Assembly: GCA_902795715.1 (NCBI GenBank)
Contig: CADBME010000240.1
Span: 1-18,477, forward strand
Length of the DNA: 18,477 nucleotides
From: an uncultured Lachnospiraceae bacterium
GTDB taxonomy: Bacteria; Bacillota_A; Clostridia; Lachnospirales; Lachnospiraceae
Direction: 5' to 3'
Shown here: in pieces, positions 7,263 to 16,231 of the stretch
How positions within the stretch are numbered: the stretch's first letter is position 1
Layout of the letters: each line of letters begins with the position of its first letter
Translations under genes and position numbers: made by a program
Notes under the pieces: generated by a model
The model's database searches: none
The model's input: the letters and a program-made list of their open reading frames with translations, nothing else
What the model was told of the DNA's origin: nothing

Positions 7263-7291
7263 ATAATATACCAAACCAATTAAAAAATCAA
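7263..7291 (-). promoter_or_regulatory. Candidate promoter of the small DUF6465-like gene
   Basis: On the minus strand, TTGATT (7286-7291) and TATTAT (7263-7268) are separated by 17 bases, giving a leader of roughly 45 bases before the ATG at 7212. Confidence 0.55.
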
Positions 7292-7682
7292 TAATAATTA
7301 CGATTTTAGCTGTTTTTACGGAGAAAAGCTTCCTTTAAGTTTAACTATGTGTGTAAAATCACTATGAAACCCCAGAATAAAAAATGTGTTTTGAAAAGGT
7401 GCACGAAAGAATCATGGGTTATTTTACAGAATATACAGATTTTTGTGTCAGGACTCTGCAAAGAAAAACATGGGACGGGGCTTTGAGGAACTATGCTTTT
7501 CCGCAGGGAAGCTTTGAAGACTTGCTCTTTCTGTGGTAAGATAGAGAAGCAATCCGTGATGACTATTGACCTTTATATCATAATATTAGAGAATACGGTT
7601 AGAGAAAACGGAGAATGATTTTCAGAGAATAATCATCTGTCTTTTTTTAATTATGGGAAGATGATTGTGGAGAAATAAGATT
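7292..7682. other. Non-coding stretch upstream of the acetyltransferase
   Basis: About 390 bases, AT-rich at both ends, with no supported gene. A 51-codon frame (7384-7539) lacks a ribosome site. Near the 3' end, a weak AT-rich hairpin (ATGATT near 7615-7620 with AATCAT at 7631-7636) is followed by TTTTTTT at about 7642-7648. This could be a weak terminator or attenuator ahead of the GNAT gene. No convincing promoter for the GNAT gene was identified. Confidence 0.4.
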
Positions 7683-8180
7683 ATGAGAATTCGAAAAACT
7701 ATGTCCGGAGATATTGACAGGATTATGGAAATCTATGAATACTCAAGGCAGTTTATGGCAGATCACGGAAATCCTGACCAGTGGGGACCGACAAATTGGC
7801 CGCCCAAAGACCTGATCATCCGGGACATCCAGGAGGGCCACAGCTATGTCTGCCTTGATGACCGGGATCAGATTATCGGGACCTTCTACTATATTTACGG
7901 TAAAGATATCGAACCTACTTACCGTGAAATATGGGATGGAAACTGGATTGACGACGGGCCTTATGGTGTTGTTCACAGGATTGCAGGTGATGGTTCCCGA
8001 AAGGGAATCGGTACATTTTGTCTGAATTGGGCTTTTGATCAATGCGGTCACATGCGTATCGATACCCATGGAGACAACACGGTTATGCAAAATCTGCTGA
8101 AGAAGCTGGGATTTATACACTGCGGAACAATCTATGTGGTGGAAGACCCTTATCCAAGGATGGCTTTTGAGAAAATATAA
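7683..8180 (+). CDS. GNAT family N-acetyltransferase
   Basis: A 165-residue GCN5-type acetyltransferase transferring acetyl from acetyl-CoA to an unknown amine. The acetyl-CoA pyrophosphate loop is the SRKGIG segment at residues 105-110 (the R/Q-x-x-G-x-G pattern), preceded by the VVHRIAGDG strand. The C-terminal NTVMQNLLKKLGF block is the usual GNAT motif B. The ATG at 7683 follows GGAG at about 10 bases; a TTG at 7665 in the same frame would absorb that ribosome site. hisH starts 54 bases downstream in the same direction, so the two may be co-transcribed, although no link to histidine synthesis is known for this family. Confidence 0.88.
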   Translation: MRIRKTMSGDIDRIMEIYEYSRQFMADHGNPDQWGPTNWPPKDLIIRDIQEGHSYVCLDDRDQIIGTFYYIYGKDIEPTYREIWDGNWIDDGPYGVVHRIAGDGSRKGIGTFCLNWAFDQCGHMRIDTHGDNTVMQNLLKKLGFIHCGTIYVVEDPYPRMAFEKI

Positions 8181-8234
8181 CTATCTAATGAAAACTGGAG
8201 AGATCAGATAGACAGGTTAAAGGAGAAGTTCAGG

Positions 8235-8867
8235 ATGATTGCAATTATCGACTATGATGCCGGAAATATAAAAAGCGTTGAGAAAGCAGTGAATCATCTG
8301 GGTCAGAAAGCTGTGATCAGCAGGGACCCGGATGTCATAATGGATAGTGAAAGAATTATCCTTCCCGGAGTGGGAGCCTTTGGCGACGCCATGGAAAAAA
8401 TCAGAGAATACGGTCTGGAATCTGTTATTAAAGAGGCGGTGAAAAAGGGGACCCCTTTCCTGGGGATCTGTCTGGGACTTCAGCTTATCTTTGAATCAAG
8501 TGATGAGAGTCCGGGTGTAAAAGGACTTGGACTGCTTCCGGGAAAAATATTGAGAATTCCGGATGCCCCGGGTATCAAGATTCCTCACATGGGGTGGAAT
8601 TCCATAAACATCTGCCCGGAAAGTCATGATAAGGGAGAAGGGAAGCCAAAGCTCTTCAGAGGAATTGATGACCATTCCTATGTGTACTTTGTCCACTCCT
8701 ATTATCTCAAAGCTGAAAACAGCCTGGATGTGGCTGCAACAACAGAGTACGGAGGGACCCTGATCCATGCAGCAGTGGAACATGACAATATCTTTGCCTG
8801 TCAGTTCCATCCGGAAAAAAGCAGCAGCCTGGGATTGAAAATACTGGAAAACTTTATCAGACAATAG
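8235..8867 (+). CDS. hisH: Imidazole glycerol phosphate synthase, glutaminase subunit HisH
   Basis: A 210-residue class I glutamine amidotransferase, normal length. It hydrolyses glutamine and passes ammonia to HisF for the fifth step of histidine synthesis, producing IGP and AICAR. The catalytic triad is Cys79 (GICLGLQ), His192 and Glu194 (CQFHPEKSS). The N-terminal [12 protein letters not shown] and the YFVHSYY segment (151-157) are typical of HisH and separate it from other amidotransferases. AAAGGAG precedes the ATG by about 9 bases. hisF follows after 43 bases. Confidence 0.97.
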   Translation: MIAIIDYDAGNIKSVEKAVNHLGQKAVISRDPDVIMDSERIILPGVGAFGDAMEKIREYGLESVIKEAVKKGTPFLGICLGLQLIFESSDESPGVKGLGLLPGKILRIPDAPGIKIPHMGWNSINICPESHDKGEGKPKLFRGIDDHSYVYFVHSYYLKAENSLDVAATTEYGGTLIHAAVEHDNIFACQFHPEKSSSLGLKILENFIRQ

Positions 8868-8910
8868 ACCCGGTAAAAAGCAAGTGAAGAAAGAAACAGG
8901 AGAAAAAGAA

Positions 8911-9672
8911 ATGTTTACAAAAAGGATTATTCCCTGTCTTGACGTTACGGAAGGCCGGGTGGTAAAAGGAGTGAACTTTGTCAACCTCATAGATGCAGGA
9001 GACCCTGTGGAGATTGCCAAAGCCTATGACGCGGCCGGAGCGGATGAACTGGTATTTCTCGATATCACGGCCTCTTCAGACGCCAGAAAGACAGTGGTGG
9101 ACATGGTCAGAAGAGTAGCGGAATGTGTATTTATTCCCTTCACCGTAGGAGGAGGAATCCGCACGGTGGAAGACTTCAGGGAGATACTTCGGGAAGGAGC
9201 GGACAAGGTATCTGTTAACTCAGCCGCCATCATGCGGCCTGAACTCATATCTGAAGCAGCCGAGATCTTCGGCAGCCAGTGCGTTGTTGTCGCCATTGAT
9301 GCAAAGAGAAGAGAAGATGGCGGATGGAATATCTTTAAGAACGGCGGCCGGATCGATATGAAAATCGACGCGGTAGAATGGGCCATGAAAGCACAGGAGC
9401 TGGGAGCCGGTGAAATCCTTTTGACCAGCATGGACTGCGATGGGACAAAGGCAGGCTATGACATCGAACTGACAAGAACCATATCGGAAAACGTATCCAT
9501 ACCGGTTATCGCATCCGGCGGGGCAGGGACAAAAGACCACTTTTTAGATGCTTTCGAAAAAGGAAAAGCTGACGCAGCACTTGCGGCATCCCTCTTTCAT
9601 TTCAAAGAATTGGAGATTCATGATCTCAAACAATATCTGGCTAAGAAAGGTGTTCCAATGAGGATCCAATAA
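8911..9672 (+). CDS. hisF: Imidazole glycerol phosphate synthase, cyclase subunit HisF
   Basis: A 253-residue TIM-barrel cyclase, normal length. It combines PRFAR with ammonia from HisH to form IGP and AICAR. The catalytic aspartates are Asp11 (PCLDV) and Asp130 (AIDAKR); phosphate-binding loops TVGGGIR (78-84) and ASGGAG are present. The ATG at 8911 is preferred because AGGAG lies 8 bases upstream and it gives the canonical [11 protein letters not shown] start; the frame opens at 8884 without family-like sequence. No hisA, hisB, hisI or hisG lies in the window, so the pathway must be completed elsewhere. Its 3' end abuts a large palindromic element. Confidence 0.97.
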   Translation: MFTKRIIPCLDVTEGRVVKGVNFVNLIDAGDPVEIAKAYDAAGADELVFLDITASSDARKTVVDMVRRVAECVFIPFTVGGGIRTVEDFREILREGADKVSVNSAAIMRPELISEAAEIFGSQCVVVAIDAKRREDGGWNIFKNGGRIDMKIDAVEWAMKAQELGAGEILLTSMDCDGTKAGYDIELTRTISENVSIPVIASGGAGTKDHFLDAFEKGKADAALAASLFHFKELEIHDLKQYLAKKGVPMRIQ

Positions 9673-9673
9673 A

Positions 9674-9778
9674 TTGGACAGGGGGGACGTATCATGGGAC
9701 AGCGGGGACGCATCATATCGTCCCACATTGTTTAAATATCTACAATGTGGGACGATATGATGCGTCCCCCCTGTCCCA
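9674..9778. repeat. Palindromic GGGACAG-type element with a duplicated head
   Basis: Inverted arms at 9695-9731 and 9742-9778 are 37 bp long with one mismatch (9703/9770) and a 10-base loop TTAAATATCT. The arms begin TGGGACAG and contain GGGGACGCATCATATCG. A degenerate 21-bp copy of the head (9674-9694) precedes the left arm, with 18 of 21 positions identical to 9695-9715. The element fills the gap between convergent hisF and the activase gene. It resembles GGGACAGGGGGACG-type palindromes that I recall as dispersed repeats in many bacteria, sometimes linked to IS200-like/REP-associated transposases. No transposase is present here. It could also stop transcription in both directions, although it lacks a T-tract. 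Confidence 0.85.
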
Positions 9779-9803
9779 CCTGATCCGGCCCCTCCGTCGC
9801 GTT

Positions 9804-12800
9804 TTATTCCATATTTTTTACGGCGGTTGCCAGCATCAGCTTGATTCTGTTGATCTGGTTTACCTCGGATGCGCCGGGGTCGTAGTCGATGGCTACGATG
9901 TTGGATTCAGGGTATTGACGGCGGAGTTCTTTGATTACACCCTTGCCGACAACATGATTTGGCAGGCAGGCAAAGGGCTGGGTGCAGACGATGTTGGGTG
10001 CTCCGGCGTGGATCAGCTCGATCATCTCTCCGGTGAGGAACCAGCCTTCTCCGGTCTGGTTACCCAGGGATACAATGGGTTTGGCGTATTCGGCTAATTC
10101 ACTGATAAAGGGCGGCGGGTCAAACCGGCTGCTTTTTTTCAGTTCTTTTCGGAGAGTTCTCCGATAGAATTCCAGGGCACGGATTCCCAGGTTGAGCAGT
10201 CTGGCGTTTCGCTTGGATTTGCCCAGGTAGTCTGCTTTGAAGTTCTGGTTATAGAAGGAGTAGAAGAGGAAGTCGAGAAGGTCCGGCATGACGGCTTCGG
10301 CTCCTTCCTGCTCCAGCACTTCCACCAGATGATTGTTGGCGTCAGGCAGGAATTTGACCAGGATTTCACCTACGATTCCTACCCGGGGTTTGCGTTGGTC
10401 CGTGATGGGCAGCTTGTCGAAATCATGTATGATTCCGCGGATATTTCTGTTGAATTCCCGGTAATTTGCTTTCATCAGGGACTTTATACAGCGTTTTTTC
10501 CATTTCTGATGGAGACGGTTTGCTGAGCCTTTTACCTTTTCATAGGGGCGTACCCGGTAGAGGACTCGCATAAAGAGGTCTCCATATATGATTCCCTGCA
10601 ATACACGGATCAGCAGGGATGGGGTGTAATGGAAGCCTTCGTTTTTCTCTATTCCCTGGACACTAAGAGAAATGACGGGAATCTGTCCGAATCCGTTGTT
10701 CTCCAGTGCTCTTCGTATAAATCCAATGTAGTTGGTCGCTCTGCAGCCTCCTCCGGTCTGGGTGATGATGACAGCAGTTTTGTCAAGGTCATATTTGCCG
10801 GATGTGAGGGCGGTCATAATCTGCCCGACTACAATGAGTGAAGGATAGCATGCGTCGTTGTTGACGTAGCGCAATCCGACATCGACGGCTTTTCGGCCCA
10901 TCTCCGGCAGGATTTCTACCTTGTAACCGTCATGTTCAAAGGCTGGCTTGAGCAGGTCAAAATGAATCGGTGACATCTGGGGTACCAAAATGGTGTAGCC
11001 GTCTTTTTTCATCTGTTTGGTGAATTCCACTTTGGTGATGTTGGACGGTTTGGGCTCCGGCAGTATACCCTTCCGGTTCCTGATTCTTACGGCAGCGATC
11101 AGGGACCGGATTCGGATCCTGGCGGCGCCGAGATTATTGACTTCGTCGATCTTGAGCACGGTGTAAAGCCTGCCGGATCCGGAAAGAATATCATTGACCT
11201 GGTCGGTTGTGACGGCGTCCAGGCCGCAGCCAAAGGAATTCAGCTGGATAACTTCAAGCTGAGGATTCTTTTTGGCGTAGTTGGCAGCCGCATAGAGCCT
11301 GGAATGGTACATCCACTGGTCTGAGACAATCAGGGGACGCTCAACGCTTTCCAGGTGGGAGATGGAGTCCTCGGATAAAACGGCGATGCCGTAGGAGTTG
11401 ATCAGCTCGGGTATGCCGTGATTGATCTCCGGATCCACATGGTAGGGACGGCCGCCGAGGACAATACCCATGCCTCCTGTCTCCGCCAGATAAGCCAGTG
11501 TCTCCTCACCCTGCTGGCGGATATCGAAACGGACGGCTGCGGATTCCCTGTAGGCGGCATCGACAGCCAGATCGATTTCTTCCTGACTCAGATCAAAGTG
11601 GGGTGACAGTTCGTCATAAAGACGTGTTTTTAATACCTGCGCATTGTCAAGGGCCAGGAATGGATTTAGAAAAAGGATATCCGGATTCCTCAGCTCTTCC
11701 ATGTTGTTTTTGATGTTTTCCGCATAAGATGTCACGATGGGACAATTGTAGTGGTTGTTGGCATCGGGAGTCTGATTCTCCTCATAGGGAATACAGGGAT
11801 AGAAAATATTCCGAATTCCCTTTTTTAGCAGCCACATTACATGCCCATGGGCGATCTTGGCAGGATAGCATTCAGACTCGCTGGGGATGGATTCTATACC
11901 CAGCTCATAAATCTTCCGGGAAGAACGGGGTGAAATCCGCACCCGGAATTTCAATTCGGTAAAGAAGGTAAACCAGAAAGGATAATTCTCATAGAGGTTC
12001 AGAACTCTGGGAATACCAATCTCTCCCCGGACAGCCTGATCAGGCGGCAAAGGTTTGTAGCCGAAGAGGCGGTTGTATTTATACTCATACAGATTGGGTA
12101 CTTTCTCCTTATTCTTTTCCAGACCCAGTCCCCGCTCACAACGGTTGCCTGAGATGAATTTTCTTCCTCCTCCGAATTCATTGATTGTCAGAATACAATG
12201 ATTGTTGCAATGTGGACACCGGCTCATGGAAGTCGTGTAGTCAAGGTTAATGATCTGGTCCAGGGACAGCATCCGGCTATCTCCGGTCTCCTCGGCCCGC
12301 TCCCTGGCGATCAGGGCAGCGCCGAAAGCGCCCATGATACCGGCTATATCCGGCCGGACGGCTTTGCATCCGGAGATTCTTTCAAAACTGCGGAGGACGG
12401 CATCATTGTAGAAGGTTCCTCCCTGGACTACGATTTTACTGCCTAACTGGTCGGGGCTGGTCAGCTTGATGACCTTAAGAAGAGCATTGCGGATAACCGA
12501 ATAGGCAAGGCCGGCGGAAATATCCCCGACAGAAGCTCCTTCCTTCTGGGCCTGTTTCACCTTGGAATTCATAAAGACAGTGCATCGGCTTCCCAGGTCA
12601 ATAGGAGAAGGGGCAAAAAGTGCTATTTTCGCAAAATCAGAGATAGAGTAATTCAAAGATTTAGCAAAGGTTTCAATAAAAGACCCGCAGCCGGAGGAGC
12701 AGGCTTCATTCAGAAGGACATTATCTACGGCATGGTTGCGGATCTTGATACATTTCATATCCTGTCCGCCTATATCCAGTATGCAGTCCACATCCGGCTC

Positions 12801-14024
12801 AAAGAAAGCTGCCGCATAGTAGTGAGCCATGGTTTCCACTTCACCGTGGTCCAGATTCAAGGCGGCCTTGATCAGAGCTTCCCCGTATCCTGTGGAACAG
12901 GAGCCGGCAATATAAGCACCTTCCGGCATGATTTTCTTCAGTTCTTTGACAGAACGGATTGTTGTGTTCAGAGGACTGCCATTGTTATTATCGTAAAAAT
13001 GATAGAGAAGATCTCCACTTTCACTGACCAGGGCAACCTTGGTTGTGGTGGAACCGGCATCGATTCCGAGATAACAGGGGCCGGTATAGTTAGAAAGATC
13101 GCCTTTTTTAACCGTAAACCGGCTGTGATCTTTCACGAAAGCATGGTATTGTTCCTGATCCTTGAAGAGAGGATCCAGCCGCTCGACCTCCACCCTCAGC
13201 TTGATGTCCGATTCAAAAGCCGATAAGAGCTCATCCATGGTCATTTGGCAATCTTCACTGGCATTGAGAGCCGCACCTTTAGCCGCAAACAGATGGGAAT
13301 GATCCGGGTCGATGATGTGATCCTGGTCCAGGTCCAGGGTCCGGATAAAAGCATTTTTAAGCTCCGGAAGAAAATGAAGAGGGCCTCCCAGAAAGGCTAC
13401 ATGACCCCGTATCGGTTTTCCGCAGGCCAGTCCGCTGATGGTCTGGTTTACTACCGCCTGGAAAATAGAAGCGGCAAGGTTCTCTTTTGTGGCTCCTTCA
13501 TTAATCAGAGGCTGAATATCGGACTTGGCAAAGACACCGCACCGGGCTGCAATCGGATAGATGGTATCATATCCGGCTGCATATTCATTCAGTCCGGAAG
13601 CATCCGTCTGCAGAAGGCTGGCCATCTGGTCGATAAAAGAGCCGGTCCCTCCGGCACAGACTCCATTCATTCTCTGTTCGATTCCATGGTCAAAGTAGAT
13701 GATCTTGGCATCTTCTCCACCCAGCTCGATGGCCACATCCGTTTTGTCATTATAATCCTGAAGAGCATCGGAGACACAGATTACTTCCTGGCAAAAGGGG
13801 ATAGAAAGATACTCTGAGATAGCCATACCTCCCGATCCGGTCACAGTCGGATGGACCGTGAGATTGGACAGGCTTTCTCTGGCCAGAGCCAGCAAGTCCC
13901 GAAGCGTTTCCTTGATATTGGCAAAATGCCGGCGATAGTCCGAAAAGAGAATCTTGTGATCCTGATCCATAATAGCCACTTTTACCGTGGTAGAACCGAT
14001 GTCAATTCCAAGTGAGTGTTTCAT
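9804..14024 (-). CDS. Giant 2-hydroxyacyl-CoA dehydratase activase-type protein (two activase domains + DUF2229 + HgdB-like)
   Basis: A 1406-residue cytoplasmic fusion. Two ASKHA ATPase domains of the BcrA/BadF/HgdC type lie at about 1-260 and 315-580, each with a DIGSTT/DAGSTT phosphate loop. Each has the paired Fe-S cysteines at the same spacing: Cys123/Cys162 and Cys442/Cys481, both 39 apart, as for Cys127/Cys166 in HgdC. A CxxCxxxC cluster (603-610) plus Cys629 links to a DUF2229 region (about 670-870, with Cys719, Cys744 and Cys761). The C-terminal part (about 1005-1406) resembles the dehydratase component, with [14 protein letters not shown] and [13 protein letters not shown]. In characterised systems an activase homodimer with one 4Fe-4S cluster fires an electron into the dehydratase using ATP. 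This protein's own substrate is unknown. The ATG at 14024 follows AAAGGAG. No separate dehydratase subunits or CoA transferase lie nearby. Confidence 0.9.
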   Translation of the reverse strand: MKHSLGIDIGSTTVKVAIMDQDHKILFSDYRRHFANIKETLRDLLALARESLSNLTVHPTVTGSGGMAISEYLSIPFCQEVICVSDALQDYNDKTDVAIELGGEDAKIIYFDHGIEQRMNGVCAGGTGSFIDQMASLLQTDASGLNEYAAGYDTIYPIAARCGVFAKSDIQPLINEGATKENLAASIFQAVVNQTISGLACGKPIRGHVAFLGGPLHFLPELKNAFIRTLDLDQDHIIDPDHSHLFAAKGAALNASEDCQMTMDELLSAFESDIKLRVEVERLDPLFKDQEQYHAFVKDHSRFTVKKGDLSNYTGPCYLGIDAGSTTTKVALVSESGDLLYHFYDNNNGSPLNTTIRSVKELKKIMPEGAYIAGSCSTGYGEALIKAALNLDHGEVETMAHYYAAAFFEPDVDCILDIGGQDMKCIKIRNHAVDNVLLNEACSSGCGSFIETFAKSLNYSISDFAKIALFAPSPIDLGSRCTVFMNSKVKQAQKEGASVGDISAGLAYSVIRNALLKVIKLTSPDQLGSKIVVQGGTFYNDAVLRSFERISGCKAVRPDIAGIMGAFGAALIARERAEETGDSRMLSLDQIINLDYTTSMSRCPHCNNHCILTINEFGGGRKFISGNRCERGLGLEKNKEKVPNLYEYKYNRLFGYKPLPPDQAVRGEIGIPRVLNLYENYPFWFTFFTELKFRVRISPRSSRKIYELGIESIPSESECYPAKIAHGHVMWLLKKGIRNIFYPCIPYEENQTPDANNHYNCPIVTSYAENIKNNMEELRNPDILFLNPFLALDNAQVLKTRLYDELSPHFDLSQEEIDLAVDAAYRESAAVRFDIRQQGEETLAYLAETGGMGIVLGGRPYHVDPEINHGIPELINSYGIAVLSEDSISHLESVERPLIVSDQWMYHSRLYAAANYAKKNPQLEVIQLNSFGCGLDAVTTDQVNDILSGSGRLYTVLKIDEVNNLGAARIRIRSLIAAVRIRNRKGILPEPKPSNITKVEFTKQMKKDGYTILVPQMSPIHFDLLKPAFEHDGYKVEILPEMGRKAVDVGLRYVNNDACYPSLIVVGQIMTALTSGKYDLDKTAVIITQTGGGCRATNYIGFIRRALENNGFGQIPVISLSVQGIEKNEGFHYTPSLLIRVLQGIIYGDLFMRVLYRVRPYEKVKGSANRLHQKWKKRCIKSLMKANYREFNRNIRGIIHDFDKLPITDQRKPRVGIVGEILVKFLPDANNHLVEVLEQEGAEAVMPDLLDFLFYSFYNQNFKADYLGKSKRNARLLNLGIRALEFYRRTLRKELKKSSRFDPPPFISELAEYAKPIVSLGNQTGEGWFLTGEMIELIHAGAPNIVCTQPFACLPNHVVGKGVIKELRRQYPESNIVAIDYDPGASEVNQINRIKLMLATAVKNME

Positions 14025-14108
14025 AATTAACGAGTCTCCTTTGTATGAATAAAAGTGTTAGGACTTATTCAATGATATTCACTTGATCAAATGAATCATT
14101 AAATAATT

Positions 14109-14137
14109 ATTATAACCGAGGTCAAACAAAAAAACAA
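14109..14137 (-). promoter_or_regulatory. Candidate promoter of the activase gene
   Basis: On the minus strand, TTGTTT (14132-14137) and a perfect TATAAT (14109-14114) are separated by 17 bases. This gives a leader of roughly 75-80 bases before the ATG at 14024. Confidence 0.55.
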
Positions 14138-14171
14138 CCGTTTCCCTTTGTGGAAAAAGGAGACAAAATCT

Positions 14172-14200
14172 TTGACAAAGCCCTGTGTATTTCATATAAT
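14172..14200 (+). promoter_or_regulatory. Perfect-consensus promoter of corA
   Basis: TTGACA (14172-14177) and TATAAT (14195-14200) are separated by 17 bases, both fully matching the sigma-A consensus. The predicted start near 14207 leaves a leader of about 100 bases before corA. Confidence 0.85.
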
Positions 14201-14206
14201 AAATGT

Positions 14207-14306
14207 TTAGAGAGATGCTCAATGGGAACGGCCCGGCGATTCTCTGCAACTTGTGTGATGCGCCTGCGCGTCTTCCCTGTGTAATTGTTTTTTTGAGGAA
14301 TGGTCT
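14207..14306 (+). promoter_or_regulatory. corA 5' leader with hairpin potential
   Basis: The leader can form GATGCG/CGCGTC around a CCTG tetraloop (14257-14272), closed at longer range by GGGAA (14224-14228) and TTCCC (14273-14277). A competing pairing is AGAGA (14209-14213) with TCTCT (14241-14245). Seven T (14288-14294) precede the ribosome site GAGGA. It is too short for a standard M-box and I do not recognise a known riboswitch. Regulation by this leader is speculative. Confidence 0.4.
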
Positions 14307-15245
14307 ATGATTCGAGTTTTCAGGACAACAGATGTCGGAATAAAAAAATTTACGGATATCGAGCCCGGAAGCTGGATTGCCCTTACCGCTCCGACCACGG
14401 AAGAATTGAGGACGATCTCGGAAAAATACAAGATTGATCTGGCAGATTTGAAGAGTCCTCTGGATAAGGAAGAGCGATCCCGCATTGAGTCGGAAGATCA
14501 TTATACTTTTATTATACTGGATATCCCGACCACAGAGGAGAGGAATCAGAGGGAGTTTTATGTAACTATTCCCATAGGTATTTTTTATCTGGAAGATGTA
14601 ATCATCACGGTCTGCCTGGAGGATACCCCCCTCCTTACCCTTTTTATGGATGGCAGGGTCCGCAACGCTTCAACCCTGAAAAGAACCCACTTCCTTTATA
14701 AGATGCTTTATCGGAATGCGACCATGTATCTGCAGTTCCTGAGGGTTATCGATAAGAAATTTGAAGAGATTGAGACCAAGCTCCAGGTGACTATGAGGAA
14801 CGAAGAGCTGATCGAGATGCTTGATCTTGAGAAATCTCTGGTCTACCTCAGTACATCCCTGCGTGGAAATGAAGTGGTGCTTGAAAAGATGAAGAGGATA
14901 TCCGTCATCCGGAGAACAGAGCAGGAGAAAGAAATCCTTGAAGATGTAATCGTCGAGAATAAGCAGGCCATCGAGATGGCAAGGATCTATACGGATATTC
15001 TGAATGGAACCATTGATGCCTATGCCAATATCATCAACAACAACATGAACACGGTTATGCGTTTCCTGTCGATCATTACCGTGGTCCTGACTGTTCCGAC
15101 CATCATCACCGGAGCCATAGGCATGAACCTGAAGGGCATTCCCTTTGAGAGGCACCCCGAGGGCTTCTGGCTCATGATTGGGTGCATAGTGATAGCCACA
15201 GTGATTGCCGGTATCTACATCGGACGGAGTAAAAGACTGAAATAG
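14307..15245 (+). CDS. corA: CorA family divalent cation (Mg2+) transporter
   Basis: A 312-residue 2-TM-GxN channel protein. The large N-terminal cytoplasmic domain (about 1-245) carries the long helices typical of CorA pentamers. TM1 is at about 253-271 and ends in the GMN selectivity motif (residues 272-274); a short loop KGIPFERHPEGF follows, then TM2 at about 286-305 and a basic C-terminal tail RSKRLK. It should import Mg2+, possibly Co2+ or Ni2+, along the membrane potential. ATG 14307 follows GAGGA at 7 bases. It has a perfect-consensus promoter and a structured-looking leader upstream. It is divergent from the activase gene and separated by 101 bases from the rhomboid-like gene downstream. 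Confidence 0.93.
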   Translation: MIRVFRTTDVGIKKFTDIEPGSWIALTAPTTEELRTISEKYKIDLADLKSPLDKEERSRIESEDHYTFIILDIPTTEERNQREFYVTIPIGIFYLEDVIITVCLEDTPLLTLFMDGRVRNASTLKRTHFLYKMLYRNATMYLQFLRVIDKKFEEIETKLQVTMRNEELIEMLDLEKSLVYLSTSLRGNEVVLEKMKRISVIRRTEQEKEILEDVIVENKQAIEMARIYTDILNGTIDAYANIINNNMNTVMRFLSIITVVLTVPTIITGAIGMNLKGIPFERHPEGFWLMIGCIVIATVIAGIYIGRSKRLK

Positions 15246-15346
15246 AAAGAAAAAAGGAGATTTTCCAAATCGAAGCTGAGGGAAAGGATAAGAATTGGCC
15301 TGCCGTCAGCTGACAAAGGGTACTGTACAATTCGGAGGAGAATGTT

Positions 15347-16207
15347 ATGAACTGGCTAAGTCGTCTGGAAAGGAAATTCGGGGGAAGAGGAATTGATAAT
15401 CTTCCATTATATATTGTAATCATCTATGCCTTTGGCACTGTGATGAACTTTGCCACCGGGGGAAGTTTTTATGAAATGACCTGTTTTTCTCCGGCTCTGG
15501 TGATTCAGGGGCACCAGTTCTGGAGGCTTATTTCCTTTGTCGCAGCGGTCCGCATGGGAAACAGTCTCATGGACATGCTCTTCCTCTTTTTTATTATGAT
15601 GTTTTACTATGTGATCGGCCAGGCTCTTGTCCAGGTATGGGGATCCTTCCGCTTTACTCTCTATATTCTCTTCGGCCTTCTGGGAACCCTCCTGGCCGGC
15701 TTTGTGGCCTACGGCGTATCGATGGTGGTGAATCCTGCACTGGGATTTACGATTTTTCTGGATACTTATTATCTGATTCTCTCCATGTTTCTGGCTTACG
15801 CCGCCATATTCCCTGAGGTGACGGTCTACCTTTACGGTCTGATTCCTCTCAAGGTCAAATGGCTGGCCTTTCTGGATCTGGCCCTTCTGGCCTTTGACTT
15901 TGTTACCGGTACTTTCAGCGTGCGTATCTGTATCGTGATCAGCCTTCTCAACTTCCTGATCTTTTTCCTTTCTTCCCGGAACTTCAGCAAGGTCCGGCCC
16001 AAAGAAGTGAAAAGAAGGAAAGATTTTCGCAGGAAGGCAGCCGGGACAGGAAGCGGAACCGCTCCCCAGATGGTCCGCCACCGTTGTGCAGTCTGCGGCA
16101 GAACGGAGAAGGATAATCCTGATCTTGAATTCCGCTACTGTTCCAAATGCAACGGCAGCCGGGAATACTGCAACGACCATCTTTTTACCCACACCCATGT
16201 AAAGTAA
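15347..16207 (+). CDS. Rhomboid-like membrane protein with C-terminal Cys/His metal-binding tail
   Basis: A 286-residue protein with about six hydrophobic segments (roughly residues 19-37, 70-92, 102-126, 137-157, 170-186 and 192-209) followed by a basic linker and a cysteine/histidine cluster. The segment HQFWRLISF (56-64) fits the WR element of the rhomboid/Derlin fold. I see no GxSG serine motif in the fourth segment and no catalytic histidine in the sixth, so it looks like a non-proteolytic relative. The tail has CAVC (247-250), CSKC (265-268), Cys275, His278, His282 and His284, suggesting two zinc ions in a treble-clef or MYND/HIT-like arrangement on the cytoplasmic side. GGAGGAG precedes the ATG. 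The next gene starts 24 bases after the stop. Function is unknown. Confidence 0.8.
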   Translation: MNWLSRLERKFGGRGIDNLPLYIVIIYAFGTVMNFATGGSFYEMTCFSPALVIQGHQFWRLISFVAAVRMGNSLMDMLFLFFIMMFYYVIGQALVQVWGSFRFTLYILFGLLGTLLAGFVAYGVSMVVNPALGFTIFLDTYYLILSMFLAYAAIFPEVTVYLYGLIPLKVKWLAFLDLALLAFDFVTGTFSVRICIVISLLNFLIFFLSSRNFSKVRPKEVKRRKDFRRKAAGTGSGTAPQMVRHRCAVCGRTEKDNPDLEFRYCSKCNGSREYCNDHLFTHTHVK

Positions 16208-16231
16208 TCTGATGATATCAGGAGAATGGTA

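Noticed and set aside
7384..7539. 51-codon plus-strand open frame in the intergenic region
   Set aside because: There is no Shine-Dalgarno site or promoter, and no recognisable motif; it is too short to support on composition alone.
8181..8211. CTATCT/AGATAG inverted repeat between the GNAT gene and hisH
   Set aside because: A six-base stem with a 19-base loop is expected by chance and has no T-tract.
9544..10097. Open frames on both strands that share the MGRYDASPLSH start
   Set aside because: These are products of the palindrome at 9695-9778 read in both directions, not genes.
12732..13817. Long plus-strand open frames inside the activase gene
   Set aside because: They are antisense shadows of the 1406-residue coding sequence, whose domains and cysteine motifs are clear.
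14207..14306. M-box (ykoK) Mg2+ riboswitch or cobalamin/SAM riboswitch upstream of corA
   Set aside because: The leader is too short for an M-box, and partial resemblance to GGGAAC/GCAAC words of other riboswitches does not extend to their full core.
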